A DNA stretch of 64,000 nucleotides from Chitinophaga agri (GCF_010093065.1 NZ_CP048113.1:4898001-4962000); one strand, 5' to 3'. Shown: positions 43,470 to 53,016, counted from the stretch's first letter. Program-made: numbers and translations. Notes: generated from the sequence alone by a model not told the origin.

Positions 43470-44393
43470 TCACAGAAAATCATCGCTTTCTCTGTAAGCC
43501 TTTATCAGCGCCTGTTCCCCCTCTTTACCCGGATAAGCATTCCCATGCTCCATACCCAGTATTCCCTTGAAACCTTTCTTGTGGAGGTGCTTGAAAATGT
43601 TCTTATAGTTGATCTCTCCACTGGTCGGTTCTTTACGCCCAGGGTTGTCGCCGATCTGTATATAGGCAATTTCATCCCAGCACATTTCCATTACCGGAAT
43701 CAGATTGCCTGTATTACGCTGCATATGATAGATGTCGTAAAGGATCTTACAGCTAGGGCTGTTCACCGCTTTACAGATGCCATAACTCTGTTCTGCTGTA
43801 CGGAGGAACAGGTCCGGGTTGTCACTCAATGGTTCCATCACCATTACCAACCCTTCTTTTTCCAGTACGTTCGCTCCCATACGGAACGCTTCGATGACAT
43901 GAGCCGTTTGCACACCGATAGGCAGGTTGCGCTCAAAATAGCCAGGTACGACCGTCGCCCATTTGGCATTGACCCGTTTCGCTGTTTCCAGTGCCCGCTT
44001 ACACTCCTTCACAAAGGCATCTTTGAACTCCTGTTTACCGGATGTCAGGGAAACTTTCCAGTTGTCGCCGCCATCAATAACAAACACCCCCATCTGCATG
44101 CCCAGTTTGCTGAGCAGTTTACCGATCTTCTCCTGTTCTGCCGGGTCTCTTTTCATCAGGCCATTGTCTTCAATGGCACGGAAGCCCTGATCGTACATAA
44201 ACTGGATCTGGTCAAGGAAACCAGCGCCTGCGCTGTTCTTAAACATACCGTCGTGGGGGGCGTAGTTCAGGTTGAATGTCTTACCAGCGTGTTCATTCTC
44301 TGTAGCACAATGCATCGCAGTGGCTGTCGAGCCTAATGCCAGTGTGGAGAGACCTGCAAGGGTTCCTTGCTGAAGGAATTTTCTTCTTTCCAT
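43470..44393 (-). CDS. exported TIM-barrel sugar isomerase/epimerase-like protein
   Basis: 307 residues. An N-terminal Tat signal is likely: ERRKFLQQGTLAG with twin arginines and a following hydrophobic stretch. The rest fits the xylose-isomerase-like TIM barrel (AP endonuclease family 2, hydroxypyruvate isomerase-like), with VVPGYFERN, VMEPLSDN (metal-binding glutamate), ILYDIYHMQRNTGN and GMEHGN as the metal-binding beta strands. Tat export implies cofactor-like folding in the cytoplasm and a periplasmic role. The company of exported GMC and MocA enzymes suggests processing of oxidised sugars. Confidence 0.8.
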   Translation of the reverse strand: MERRKFLQQGTLAGLSTLALGSTATAMHCATENEHAGKTFNLNYAPHDGMFKNSAGAGFLDQIQFMYDQGFRAIEDNGLMKRDPAEQEKIGKLLSKLGMQMGVFVIDGGDNWKVSLTSGKQEFKDAFVKECKRALETAKRVNAKWATVVPGYFERNLPIGVQTAHVIEAFRMGANVLEKEGLVMVMEPLSDNPDLFLRTAEQSYGICKAVNSPSCKILYDIYHMQRNTGNLIPVMEMCWDEIAYIQIGDNPGRKEPTSGEINYKNIFKHLHKKGFKGILGMEHGNAYPGKEGEQALIKAYRESDDFL

Positions 44394-44557
44394 AACGTTA
44401 AAGGGTTGATTGCATGAAAACTAAATGTAATCGCTTTTTGATTCCGGTGCAAGGGGGAAGACATGAATGTGTATTTATTACGCTCATTCATGGAAAAAAC
44501 GTTGCATCCCAAGTTTTGATTTAATAAATTCACAGGTATTATCTTTTAAGACGTGTT

Positions 44558-45526
44558 ATGAAAAACAGAATACTGGCGTTGTCGCTGGGGAGCTTGCTGG
44601 CTGGTCCGGCATTCGCACAGGAACCCTCCCAGCCGTTTGCTGCTTATGAAGAAAAGTTGCCTGGAACAGACTTTACTTTTAAAATGGTACCCATCCCCGC
44701 CGGGGAAGTTACACTGGGAAGCCCTGCCGGAGAAAAAGGTCGGAATACGGACGAAGGTCCTCAGAAAAAAGTGAAAATCAATGCATTCTGGATGAGTGCA
44801 TATGAGGTTACCTTTGAACAGTATGATGTTTATTCTGACCCCGAGAAGGATAAAACTCCTATCCCGGATGGGATGACCCGCCCTAGTCCTCCATATATTG
44901 ACCTGACGCTTGGTATGGGAAAAGTAGGAGGCTATCCGGCAAATAGTATGAGCCAGTACGGTGCCCTGATGTATTGTAAATGGCTTTACGCCAAGACAGG
45001 GGTATTCTACCGTCTGCCAACTGAAGCAGAGTGGGAATATGCCTGCCGCGCTGGCGCGACAACCGCTTATCCCTTCGGGAACAATGCCGCTCAGTTAAAA
45101 GAATACGCCTGGTATGCCGGTAACAGCGATAATAAGTACCATAAAGTTGGAGAACTGAAACCGAATGCCTGGGGATTGTATGATATGCTTGGCAATGTGG
45201 CGGAATGGACGCTTGATCAATACGACGAGCAGTATCTATCACACGCAGCTGAGAATGATCCATGGATCAAACCAACATCTAAAACACCTCGTACGATCAA
45301 AGGTGGTAACTACCGAGATGAGGCAGTTGCACTGCGTAGCGCAAGCCGGCTAAAATCTGATCCTAACTGGAACCGCAGAGATCCTCAGATCCCTAAGAGC
45401 TACTGGTGGAATGCAGATGCTCCTTTTGTAGGCTTTCGGTTAGTACGCCCGCAACAACAGCCGAGCAAGGAAGAAGCAGAACGTTTCTTCGAAGAAGTAG
45501 TAGATCAATATAAAGGCGCAAGATAA
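44558..45526 (+). CDS. formylglycine-generating-enzyme-like (SUMF1) exported protein
   Basis: 322 residues. A signal peptide (about 1-21, ending FAQE) precedes an FGE-sulfatase domain with MVPIPAGEVTLGSP (about 44-57), YEVTFEQYDVY, LPTEAEWEYACRAGA (about 151-165) and LGNVAEWTLDQYD. The C-terminal active-site cysteines of true formylglycine enzymes are missing: the region reads RSASRLKSDP to VGFRLV, with serine where the cysteine of the usual RCA motif stands. It is probably a non-catalytic or otherwise acting relative. No sulfatase gene is near. It is the first gene of a plus-strand pair with the MocA oxidoreductase. Confidence 0.82.
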   Translation: MKNRILALSLGSLLAGPAFAQEPSQPFAAYEEKLPGTDFTFKMVPIPAGEVTLGSPAGEKGRNTDEGPQKKVKINAFWMSAYEVTFEQYDVYSDPEKDKTPIPDGMTRPSPPYIDLTLGMGKVGGYPANSMSQYGALMYCKWLYAKTGVFYRLPTEAEWEYACRAGATTAYPFGNNAAQLKEYAWYAGNSDNKYHKVGELKPNAWGLYDMLGNVAEWTLDQYDEQYLSHAAENDPWIKPTSKTPRTIKGGNYRDEAVALRSASRLKSDPNWNRRDPQIPKSYWWNADAPFVGFRLVRPQQQPSKEEAERFFEEVVDQYKGAR

Positions 45527-45600
45527 TTAACACACAGCCCATCGCTGGATATTACAGGTTCATAAAAATTCCCCGACTAACACATAAAAAACCATCTATC

Positions 45601-46938
45601 ATGCAACAGGAAGAACTGAATCAATTCCACGGTAAGTCCCGCAGGGACTTCGTAAAAGAGTCTTCACTACTCGCAGGCGGCCTGCTGACAATGCCGATGC
45701 TTTCTCAGGCTAACTTCTTTTCAGGTGCAGGCGATGTTATTAAGATCGCTCTTATAGGCTGCGGCGGACGAGGTACCGGCGCTGCTGTTCAGGCCCTGAG
45801 CACGAAAGAAAATGTACAGCTGGTTGCGATGGCGGATGCTTTCGCTGATAGACTGAACAACAGCTACAACGATATTAAAGGAGAAGTAGGCGATAAGCCA
45901 GGAAAGCTGAATGTAAAAGAAGAACACAAATTCGTTGGGTTTGACGCTTATCAGAAAGCGATCGCACTGGCGGATGTAGTGATCCTCGCTACACCTCCGG
46001 GTTTCCGTCCCGTTCATTTTGAAGAGGCGATCAAACAGGGTAAACATGTATTCATGGAGAAACCCGTTGCTACTGATCCTGCCGGTATAAAGAAAGTACT
46101 CGAAGCCGCAGAAGTAGCCAAGTCTAAGAAACTGAACGTCGTAGTAGGATTGCAACGCCGGTATCAGACTTCCTACCGTGAATTATACAAGCGTTTCCAG
46201 GATGGTATCATTGGCGATATCGTATCTATGCAGGTATGGTGGAACCAGGGTGCCCTGTGGGTAAAACCACGTAAACCTGAATACACCGAAATGGAATACC
46301 AGATGCGTAACTGGTATTATTTCAATTGGTTGTGTGGCGATCATATTGTAGAGCAGCATATTCACAATATTGATGTGGGTAACTGGTTCATGAATGACTA
46401 TCCGGTGACCGCTGTCGGTATGGGCGGCCGCGCTGTACGTACCGGTAAAGAATTCGGAGAGATCTATGACCATCACTATGTTGAATACCGCTATGGTAAT
46501 GGTGTAGTAATGAACAGCCAGTGCCGTCACTGGAAAGATGCCGACAGCCGTGTAGATGAAGAGATTGTGGGTGTCAAGGGCCGCATGATCATGGATAAAG
46601 GTGTGATCAAAGATCACAAGGGAAAAGTGCTGTATCAGTTTGACAGGAAAAACGAAAATCAGCCTTACCAGGCAGAACATGATGAGCTGTTTGCCGCCAT
46701 TGCGAAAGGAGAATATAAGTTCCATGATGCAGAAAGGGCTGCAAAGACTACCCTGACGGCCATTATCGGCCGACTGGCCACTTACTCCGGTCAGACTATT
46801 GCATTCGACAAAGCATTAAATTCCGGCCTGAACCTGCAACCTGCTAAATACGCATTTGACGCAGCTCCGCCGATCGTGCCGGATGCACAGGGCAATTATG
46901 CATATGCTAAGCCAGGTATCACTAGATATTTTAGCTAA
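45601..46938 (+). CDS. Gfo/Idh/MocA family oxidoreductase, Tat-exported
   Basis: 445 residues. A Tat signal (SRRDFVKESSLLAGGLL, about 13-29) leads into a Rossmann domain with ALIGCGGRGTGAA (about 50-62) and the catalytic EKPVATD (about 156-162). It binds NAD(P) tightly, and secreted members act on sugars or their glycosides. It follows the FGE-like gene by 74 bases, and the hairpin at 46971 closes the unit. With the GMC and TIM-barrel genes it suggests a periplasmic 3-keto-sugar pathway. Confidence 0.87.
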   Translation: MQQEELNQFHGKSRRDFVKESSLLAGGLLTMPMLSQANFFSGAGDVIKIALIGCGGRGTGAAVQALSTKENVQLVAMADAFADRLNNSYNDIKGEVGDKPGKLNVKEEHKFVGFDAYQKAIALADVVILATPPGFRPVHFEEAIKQGKHVFMEKPVATDPAGIKKVLEAAEVAKSKKLNVVVGLQRRYQTSYRELYKRFQDGIIGDIVSMQVWWNQGALWVKPRKPEYTEMEYQMRNWYYFNWLCGDHIVEQHIHNIDVGNWFMNDYPVTAVGMGGRAVRTGKEFGEIYDHHYVEYRYGNGVVMNSQCRHWKDADSRVDEEIVGVKGRMIMDKGVIKDHKGKVLYQFDRKNENQPYQAEHDELFAAIAKGEYKFHDAERAAKTTLTAIIGRLATYSGQTIAFDKALNSGLNLQPAKYAFDAAPPIVPDAQGNYAYAKPGITRYFS

Positions 46939-46970
46939 GTCGCTGTATATTAGACACTATTTAAAATGTT

Positions 46971-46993
46971 GAAGGCTCCTTTATGGAGCCTTC
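46971..46993 (+). terminator. intrinsic terminator
   Basis: GAAGGCTCC and GGAGCCTTC form a 9-bp stem with a 5-base loop, followed by GCTTTAT. It separates the MocA gene from the PBP4 gene. Confidence 0.75.
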
Positions 46994-47010
46994 GCTTTAT
47001 AAGGAAGTTT

Positions 47011-48333
47011 ATGAGATCATTCAGGATTGTTTTATTAGGATGTCTGCTGTTTTCCATTACATCTGAGACCTTCGCACAATTTGGTCCGATAAAGAAATGG
47101 GCGGAAGAAGAGCTGCTCTCAAGTGCAGCGCTGAAGAAAGCACATACCGGTATCAGTATTTATGAACCGGCTACTGGCAGGTACTGGTACAGCTACCAGG
47201 ATGATCACTATTTTACCCCGGCATCCAATACAAAGATCTTCTCTTTATACACCGGTCTGCGTTTATTGGGCGATTCCCTGCCGGCCTTGCGCTATCTCCT
47301 GACGGACACTGTCTTATACGTAAAAGGAACCGCAGATCCTGCTTTCCTGCATCCTGACTATAAAGTACAACCCGCCTGGGACCTGTTACTGCAGTCAAAA
47401 CAGCCCATCGTTGTCGTACCTGCTGTCAATGAAAATAAACGCTTCGGAAGTGGATGGGCATGGAGTGATTATGCCGATTACTATCAACCGGAACTGAACG
47501 AATGGCCTATATATGGTAATGTCGCCTGGGTGCGCCATCAGCGCGATACCACAACCATCTCCCCACGGATGTTTAATGATTCACTGCATCTCTCCGTGCG
47601 CAGGGACGATACATTGAAAGAACTGCTCATAGAAAGAGAAGAACATAGTAACCGGTTTGCTGTAGCATATAACGGGAAAGACTGGAGCATACAGACAGGA
47701 GAGGTGCCATTTGTGACCGGTAATACAACTGACCTGACTGGTCGCTTACAGGATACTTTACATAAATCAGTGACAGTGGCAGCACCAGGTATACCTGGTA
47801 CGGATCAGCCATTTTCTTTGCTGAAAGGTATTCCCGTAGACTCTCTCTTTCTGCCAATGATGCATCGTAGTGATAACTTCTTTGCTGAACAGACATTAAT
47901 GATGTGTTCTGCTTTGTTATGGGATACGATCAGTACTGCCCGCACCATTGCTTTCATGCAAAAGAGCTATCTGGCTAACCTGCCCGATTCTCCTAAATGG
48001 GTGGACGGCTCAGGGCTATCCCGCTATAATCTTTTTACACCGAGAGACTTTGTAAGTGTGTTAGCTGATATGTATAAAACATATCCTTCAGAACGACTAT
48101 ACGCACTATTTCCAACAGGTGGAAAAGGCACACTGAAAAACTACTATAAACAGCAGTTCGTGCACGCCAAAACAGGTACGCTGTCAGGATGTGTGGCATT
48201 GAGCGGCTACCTGGTTACAAAGAAAAATAAAACACTGATCTTCAGTGTACTTGTAAATAACCACAATAACAGTGCTACGGCGGTCCGGCGCAGTGTAGAA
48301 AGCTTCCTCACACAGATCTGGGAGAAATACTAA
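47011..48333 (+). CDS. dacB: D-alanyl-D-alanine carboxypeptidase/endopeptidase (PBP4, DacB type)
   Basis: 440 residues. A signal peptide (about 1-22, ending FAQF) is followed by the S13 peptidase domain with the catalytic S72-N-T-K75, DGSGLSRYN in the SxN position (about 330) and KTG in HAKTGTLSG (about 385). It trims or cuts peptidoglycan cross-links in the periplasm. The start is the ATG at 47011 with AAGGAAG upstream; the earlier frame from 46966 runs through the terminator. Its stop touches the stop of the opposing lipoprotein gene. Confidence 0.9.
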   Translation: MRSFRIVLLGCLLFSITSETFAQFGPIKKWAEEELLSSAALKKAHTGISIYEPATGRYWYSYQDDHYFTPASNTKIFSLYTGLRLLGDSLPALRYLLTDTVLYVKGTADPAFLHPDYKVQPAWDLLLQSKQPIVVVPAVNENKRFGSGWAWSDYADYYQPELNEWPIYGNVAWVRHQRDTTTISPRMFNDSLHLSVRRDDTLKELLIEREEHSNRFAVAYNGKDWSIQTGEVPFVTGNTTDLTGRLQDTLHKSVTVAAPGIPGTDQPFSLLKGIPVDSLFLPMMHRSDNFFAEQTLMMCSALLWDTISTARTIAFMQKSYLANLPDSPKWVDGSGLSRYNLFTPRDFVSVLADMYKTYPSERLYALFPTGGKGTLKNYYKQQFVHAKTGTLSGCVALSGYLVTKKNKTLIFSVLVNNHNNSATAVRRSVESFLTQIWEKY

Positions 48334-48978
48334 CTACCGTATCGTATACTTTACCAGCTTAACGCCATCTGTTGCGGATGCCGTTTCAATATACCCCACA
48401 CCCGGTGCATAGTAATAGGTCGCTATTGTCCCGACAGGATGCGTCGTTTCCCCAACGATGATCGCCGCATCCTGTTTGACCACGATCACGTCACGGTAGG
48501 TCTTTCCCAGTACAATTCTTGTGACATTCCGCTCAAGGACGCGGTACTGTAATAAGTTGAGCTGTGAGAGGCCGCTTACGGTCGTATACACGGTATCGTT
48601 CCAGGTTGCCCCTGCGGGATAATCATCGTGCAGAAACAGTCTGTCTCCTGCTTTCAATTCATAATCAGGTAAAGACATTGCCCGCTCGTACAGATAGTAA
48701 TTCCCGTTATCACAGCGCAGGAACTGGTCGTTATACCCATCATGCAGGATCGCATATTTACGGCCTTCGATGGCAGTATCTGCTCTTACTGTCAGTGTGT
48801 ATTGGGAACTGTCGCCCACACTGCTGACGTATTGATAGGTAAAGGAAGAACCGACGGTATAGGGGGAATAGCTACAGGGAGTGGTTTTTTCCAGTGTTTC
48901 AAGGCTTTTCTCTTTACGACAGGCATAGGCAGCAATAAGACTCACAGCCCCTAAAAGAGACAGTAATTTGTATGGCAT
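48334..48978 (-). CDS. lipoprotein, unknown function
   Basis: 214 residues. A lipoprotein signal (LIAAYACRK, cysteine 20) is followed by a beta-rich domain with no match I recognise. It is probably exported to the outer membrane, as usual for Bacteroidota lipoproteins. It directly faces dacB. Confidence 0.65.
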   Translation of the reverse strand: MPYKLLSLLGAVSLIAAYACRKEKSLETLEKTTPCSYSPYTVGSSFTYQYVSSVGDSSQYTLTVRADTAIEGRKYAILHDGYNDQFLRCDNGNYYLYERAMSLPDYELKAGDRLFLHDDYPAGATWNDTVYTTVSGLSQLNLLQYRVLERNVTRIVLGKTYRDVIVVKQDAAIIVGETTHPVGTIATYYYAPGVGYIETASATDGVKLVKYTIR

Positions 48979-49012
48979 AGATGGACGTAATAGTTAGGAA
49001 TAAAAAATAGGG

Positions 49013-49030
49013 GGTATAGGACCCTATACC
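49013..49030 (-). terminator. small terminator-like hairpin
   Basis: GGTATAG and CTATACC pair (7 bp, 4-base loop). On the minus strand it is followed by CCCTATTTTTT, so it can end the lipoprotein gene at 49089. Confidence 0.5.
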
Positions 49031-49088
49031 AGTAAATGTAATAAAACTTTCCCGGGACTTATTTTAAAATATTGAATATCATATTTAT

Positions 49089-50462
49089 TTAATCACATAC
49101 CACGATGTTCGGAGTGATCGTTCCACTGCTTGCGTTGGTGGTCATGGCAGATGTTTTTCCTGTCCGGTCGTCTGTAGCGGTAAGGGTAATATTAACCGCT
49201 GCGTTATCACACCTGACAATTGTTGTATTGAACTTGCCAAGCGCAATGCTGGCCGCATAGTTTTGTCCGTCGATATTAATGATCACCCTCCCGGTCACCA
49301 CATTGAAGTTGTCGCAGTCCTTTGCCGTCCCTTTGACGATCAGTGAGGTAGATGCTGGCAACGTGACACTGATATTGTCTATAGCGCTACTGGTATTGAG
49401 TGGACCTATTTCCTGCTGTCGCAGGACGTTATCGCAGTTGTCAGTGACTGTCAATATCAGCGGCTTACCAGAAGGCACCTTGCCATAGTAGATGCCGTCT
49501 CCGGCAGTGAAGGCAAATGCCGGAACAAGATCCTGTTTGGTGAGGATAGTGATCCTGAGATTAGGTACAGGATTACCTTCCTGATCTTTTACCAGTGCGG
49601 TCAATACAATCTGAGGCAGGGTAGTGGCACATAGCCAGTAGCCCGGTTTATTGGCCGTAGCTGCGTAGTCATTGCCCTCCCGTGTGGCGGTACCTTCCTG
49701 CTGCCACAGTCCCGTGCCTGTATCAAAATGCCACAGCGGAATTTCATTAGGCGCACTGCTTAACAGGCTGCCTGGAATCATAATACGGAAGCTAACCGGC
49801 TTTGTGGGATCCACCAATAAAGCCGTTCCACCATCGTCTTCCAGCTGAAAAACGATCATACTGAATGGCCGTAGCAATACCTGTTTCCCCTGGTCATTAA
49901 TACCCCGGAGATCGCCAGGCATCTGGTCGGAAAAAGTGCTGTTTTCCGGATTGACATAGATGGAACGCACAGTAACCTGGCCGCCATACGGCTGACTTCC
50001 AGCAGTTACTACGCTATTGGCTGGAAAGGTAAGCGTGCCTTCCGGAAAAGGAATGATGTCACCAGTACTATTGTTAACAGGTGTTTCATTTTGCAGCAGC
50101 AGTTCCAGCTGTATATAGTGCAGTTGTTCCTCCCGTACCATGAGCGTACGTGAGCTCTTAAAGTAGCCGGCCTTTTCTACGGAGACAACAGTTGCATCAT
50201 CCAGAGAGCGGATGTTTTGCAACAGGAAGTAACCATTGACGTCCGTAACGGCTGTAGTACCGCCTCCGGAAACCCTTGCTGCCTGCACAGGTTGCCGCTG
50301 TTCATTCAGTACACGTCCCTGTATACTGGTGGTAACCGTCTGGGCAGGTGGTTCTTCTGTCTCAGGAGGTGTTCCTTCCCAGGATTTTTCTTTCTTACAG
50401 GCGCCTGTTGCCAACAATAACAGACATACGAGCAGCACCGGGGACAATCTTAACAAATGCAT
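49089..50462 (-). CDS. lipoprotein with carboxypeptidase-regulatory-like domain
   Basis: 457 residues. A lipoprotein signal (LLLLATGACKKEKS) precedes a carboxypeptidase-regulatory-like domain (SIQGRVLNEQRQPVQAARVSG to FLLQNI, about 45-85), then a beta-sandwich region with a PANSVV-type segment, found in Bacteroidota surface lipoproteins, and further Ig-like repeats to the C-terminus. I do not recognise the substrate; it may bind cell-surface glycan or protein. The start is the ATG at 50462, where the signal begins. Confidence 0.7.
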   Translation of the reverse strand: MHLLRLSPVLLVCLLLLATGACKKEKSWEGTPPETEEPPAQTVTTSIQGRVLNEQRQPVQAARVSGGGTTAVTDVNGYFLLQNIRSLDDATVVSVEKAGYFKSSRTLMVREEQLHYIQLELLLQNETPVNNSTGDIIPFPEGTLTFPANSVVTAGSQPYGGQVTVRSIYVNPENSTFSDQMPGDLRGINDQGKQVLLRPFSMIVFQLEDDGGTALLVDPTKPVSFRIMIPGSLLSSAPNEIPLWHFDTGTGLWQQEGTATREGNDYAATANKPGYWLCATTLPQIVLTALVKDQEGNPVPNLRITILTKQDLVPAFAFTAGDGIYYGKVPSGKPLILTVTDNCDNVLRQQEIGPLNTSSAIDNISVTLPASTSLIVKGTAKDCDNFNVVTGRVIINIDGQNYAASIALGKFNTTIVRCDNAAVNITLTATDDRTGKTSAMTTNASSGTITPNIVVCD

Positions 50463-50629
50463 ATGGACTAGTGGATGGGGATTAATGATCGTTATAGTAA
50501 ATATAGTGCTTAAATAGCTGGTTAACAAAGAAAAACGTGATCTGTACAAAGTAATGAGGCTTCCTGTTCATATACCTCTGCCTGGTGTCAAAACGGCGCC
50601 TGATCTTCTTACTTAGTGAGTATTAATAC

Positions 50630-50695
50630 GTCACCATAAGGGCACTTCGAGGGCACTTCAATATCCCCTGGATATTGAAGTGCCCTTATGGTGAC
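50630..50695. repeat. competing nested inverted repeats
   Basis: A 19-bp perfect inverted repeat (50630-50648 with 50677-50695) and a 16-bp perfect one (50651-50666 with 50670-50685) share the segment GAAGTGCCC at 50677-50685. This is because GGGCACTTC is repeated (50640-50648 and 50651-50659). Only one of the two hairpins can form at a time. It lies in the 349-base gap between a lipoprotein and a MocA gene; the rest of the gap is a terminator at 50746 and AT-rich sequence. Confidence 0.75.
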
Positions 50696-50745
50696 CTTAT
50701 AGTGTCATTGTAGTAAGCTTATTTAGCCAACTTCAGGGCATTAAA

Positions 50746-50788
50746 AATAGGAAAGGGTATCAAACGCGTTTTGATACCCTTTCCTATT
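50746..50788 (-). terminator. strong terminator of the MocA gene
   Basis: A 19-bp perfect stem with GGGTATC/GATACCC at its centre and a 5-base loop. On the minus strand it is followed by TTTTTAAT. It lies 23 bases beyond the stop of the oxidoreductase gene. Confidence 0.88.
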
Positions 50789-50811
50789 AAATATGGATAT
50801 AACTTTCAGAC

Positions 50812-52260
50812 TTATACCCCCAGGCTCCAGCCTTCGCGGTAGGTTCTCTTCACAAACTGGTTCGCATCGTCGAAGTTAGTGATCTTCATCTGCTTGCTAT
50901 CCCAGAGCAGTTTGATATAACGGCCGGGGAAGCTGGTGTGACCATCTTTTTCCTTCTTGATATCGAAGCTTCTGATAGCCAGGTTCGCCATGAGCAAGGT
51001 TTCTGTCAGCGGACCAGCAATAGAGAACGGAGAGCTGATCAACTTGTCTTTCGGACTATTGAAACCAGCGATTGCTGCATTTACCCACTGCACATAGTGA
51101 CCTTCCGGTACACGGGCAATGGTCTGCGGCGTGTTCGTTTGTTTGGTCTTGCTGGTAGGTAACAGCTGAGGATCTCTACCATAGGTACCACACATCATTT
51201 TACCTTTATCTCCGATCAGGATAGCGCCGTTGCCACCATCGCCCATAACTTCGTTAGGGCCAAGTTCTTCCGGACGCTCCGGCTGAATACCACCGTCCAT
51301 CCAGTGAAGGGTGATTTCCTTACCGTTCTTACCATCAAATTTGAGGATAACGTGCGAAGATGGAGGACAGCTTTCCGGGAAGTAGCCGCGTTTAAATTCA
51401 TCTACATACACGCTACCAACGCTACATTCTACGGACTTAGGATAACCCAGTCCGAGTATGCGGAAAGGAGGTTCGATGATATGACAGCCCATATCACCCA
51501 GGGCACCAGTACCATAATCCCACCAGCCACGCCAGTTGAATGGAACCAGCTTGTCAATGTAATCTTTGTAAGGGGCAGTACCTAACCACAGGTTCCAATC
51601 CAGCTCTTTAGGGATGTCCGCTTTCATGCTGGACCACGGAATACCCTGCGGCCATACCGGACGGTCAGTCCAGCAATAAACGGTATGCACATCACCGATC
51701 AGGCCGGCATTGTACCATTCCATCATCTGGCGTACACCATCACCGGAAGCACCCTGGTTACCCATCTGAGTAACTACTTTATGTTTCTGGGCGGCAGCAG
51801 TCAGTGCACGTGCTTCAAAAATATCATGTGTGAGTGGTTTCTGCACGTATACGTGTTTTCCCAGCTGCATAGCGGCCATAGCGGCTACTGCGTGCTGATG
51901 ATCGGGTGTAGAAACGGTTACCGCATCAATATGTTTGTGCTCTTTGTCGAGCATTTCCCTGAAGTCTTTGTAGAATTTAGCTTTGGGGAAACGGGCTACA
52001 GAAGCGGCTGCTCTGCGGGTATCTACATCGCACAGGTACGTAATATCAGCCGGACCTTTTGCGATTTCAGACAGATCGCTTTCTCCTTTACCTCCCACAC
52101 CGATACCTGCTACGCGTAGGCGATCACTTGGTGCGATAAAACCTTTACCTCCTAAAACGTGACGTGGAACGATCATAAAGCCGGCAGCAGCAAGTGCGCC
52201 GTTCTTTAGAAATGATCTACGGGATTCATGACTTCCCTGATTGTTTTTTTCCTGGACCAT
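50812..52260 (-). CDS. Gfo/Idh/MocA family oxidoreductase, Tat-exported
   Basis: 482 residues. A Tat signal (SRRSFLKNGALAAAGFMIV, about 13-31) is followed by a Rossmann fold with RVAGIGVGGKG (about 49-59), the catalytic KPLTHDIFEARAL segment and a C-terminal domain rich in aromatic residues with WRGWWDYGTGALGDMGCH. It is longer than the MocA protein at 45601 and belongs to the same exported branch. It is downstream of the GMC oxidoreductase and its subunit 3 on the same strand, so a common sugar-oxidising route is likely. The start is the ATG at 52260. Confidence 0.86.
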   Translation of the reverse strand: MVQEKNNQGSHESRRSFLKNGALAAAGFMIVPRHVLGGKGFIAPSDRLRVAGIGVGGKGESDLSEIAKGPADITYLCDVDTRRAAASVARFPKAKFYKDFREMLDKEHKHIDAVTVSTPDHQHAVAAMAAMQLGKHVYVQKPLTHDIFEARALTAAAQKHKVVTQMGNQGASGDGVRQMMEWYNAGLIGDVHTVYCWTDRPVWPQGIPWSSMKADIPKELDWNLWLGTAPYKDYIDKLVPFNWRGWWDYGTGALGDMGCHIIEPPFRILGLGYPKSVECSVGSVYVDEFKRGYFPESCPPSSHVILKFDGKNGKEITLHWMDGGIQPERPEELGPNEVMGDGGNGAILIGDKGKMMCGTYGRDPQLLPTSKTKQTNTPQTIARVPEGHYVQWVNAAIAGFNSPKDKLISSPFSIAGPLTETLLMANLAIRSFDIKKEKDGHTSFPGRYIKLLWDSKQMKITNFDDANQFVKRTYREGWSLGV

Positions 52261-52329
52261 ATGTAACAATATTTATCGATCAATATAAAAGAAAATGAGA
52301 GAAAATGCCTGTTATTATTGATATGTGGC

Positions 52330-53016
52330 TTAATCCCAGGTCATGATCTTGCCTCTGTCTTCCATTTTTAAATACTGTGGCAGCAGCTTTTCATCGTAAG
52401 CCAGTCCGTATTGTTGCAGCACATCTGCCGGAACGCCATCCCATTCATTCGCTACATTACCTTTGTACCCGATGTCTTTAATACCCATGTCACTGGTGAA
52501 AAAGCCGTTGGCAGTAAGGTCGCGCATCAGACTAAAGAAAGCAACGCCCTGACTCATTTCTGGCTTTGCCTGCTCCGGATACGCGATCTGGTCTACCAGT
52601 TCCAGTTGCTGTTGTGGTGTACAATCCGTGAACCCGTTATTGTACCGTTTCATGCACTGTACATCCAGCCAGCGTAGTCCACCGCGTAATGGCAGTTTGA
52701 ACTGTGGCTGGTCTTTGGCCATAAACTCTATAAAGGCAGGCACTTTGGCTTCAGAAGCGCTGCCGGAGTGTTCATCAGCCGGAATAATAATATCGGTGAG
52801 TACCGTAATCGTTTTCATTTCTGCTGCCGTAAAGAAAGTCTCGGCCATTAAGGCGGCGTCCCTGGCTGCTTCCGGTTCTGTACGACCATACCCCGGCAGT
52901 TTATCTCCGGTTCCTTTTTCTTTGGCGGCAGGCGTTTTATCATTACAGGCGGTCAGTATGGTGCCGACTGAGAAAGAGCCTATAGTTAACGCTTTGAGCG
53001 ATTCCCTTCTGTCCAT
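52330..53016 (-). CDS. gluconate 2-dehydrogenase subunit 3 family protein
   Basis: 228 residues. The N-terminus MDRRESLKALTIGSFSVGTILTAC could be a Tat or lipoprotein signal, with C24 as lipidation site. The rest matches the subunit 3 family with TVLTDIIIPADEHSGSA (about 80-96) and the PAFIEFMAKDQP segment. Such small subunits escort a GMC-type large subunit through the Tat system and stabilise it. The GMC gene lies 21 bases upstream, so the two form one enzyme. Confidence 0.85.
   Translation of the reverse strand: MDRRESLKALTIGSFSVGTILTACNDKTPAAKEKGTGDKLPGYGRTEPEAARDAALMAETFFTAAEMKTITVLTDIIIPADEHSGSASEAKVPAFIEFMAKDQPQFKLPLRGGLRWLDVQCMKRYNNGFTDCTPQQQLELVDQIAYPEQAKPEMSQGVAFFSLMRDLTANGFFTSDMGIKDIGYKGNVANEWDGVPADVLQQYGLAYDEKLLPQYLKMEDRGKIMTWD

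Noticed and set aside
43545..44336. A 263-codon plus-strand frame over the TIM-barrel gene
   Set aside because: It is a shadow; the minus frame has a Tat signal and metal-binding strands.
44558..45526. Sulfatase-maturing enzyme
   Set aside because: The catalytic cysteines are absent and no sulfatase gene is near.
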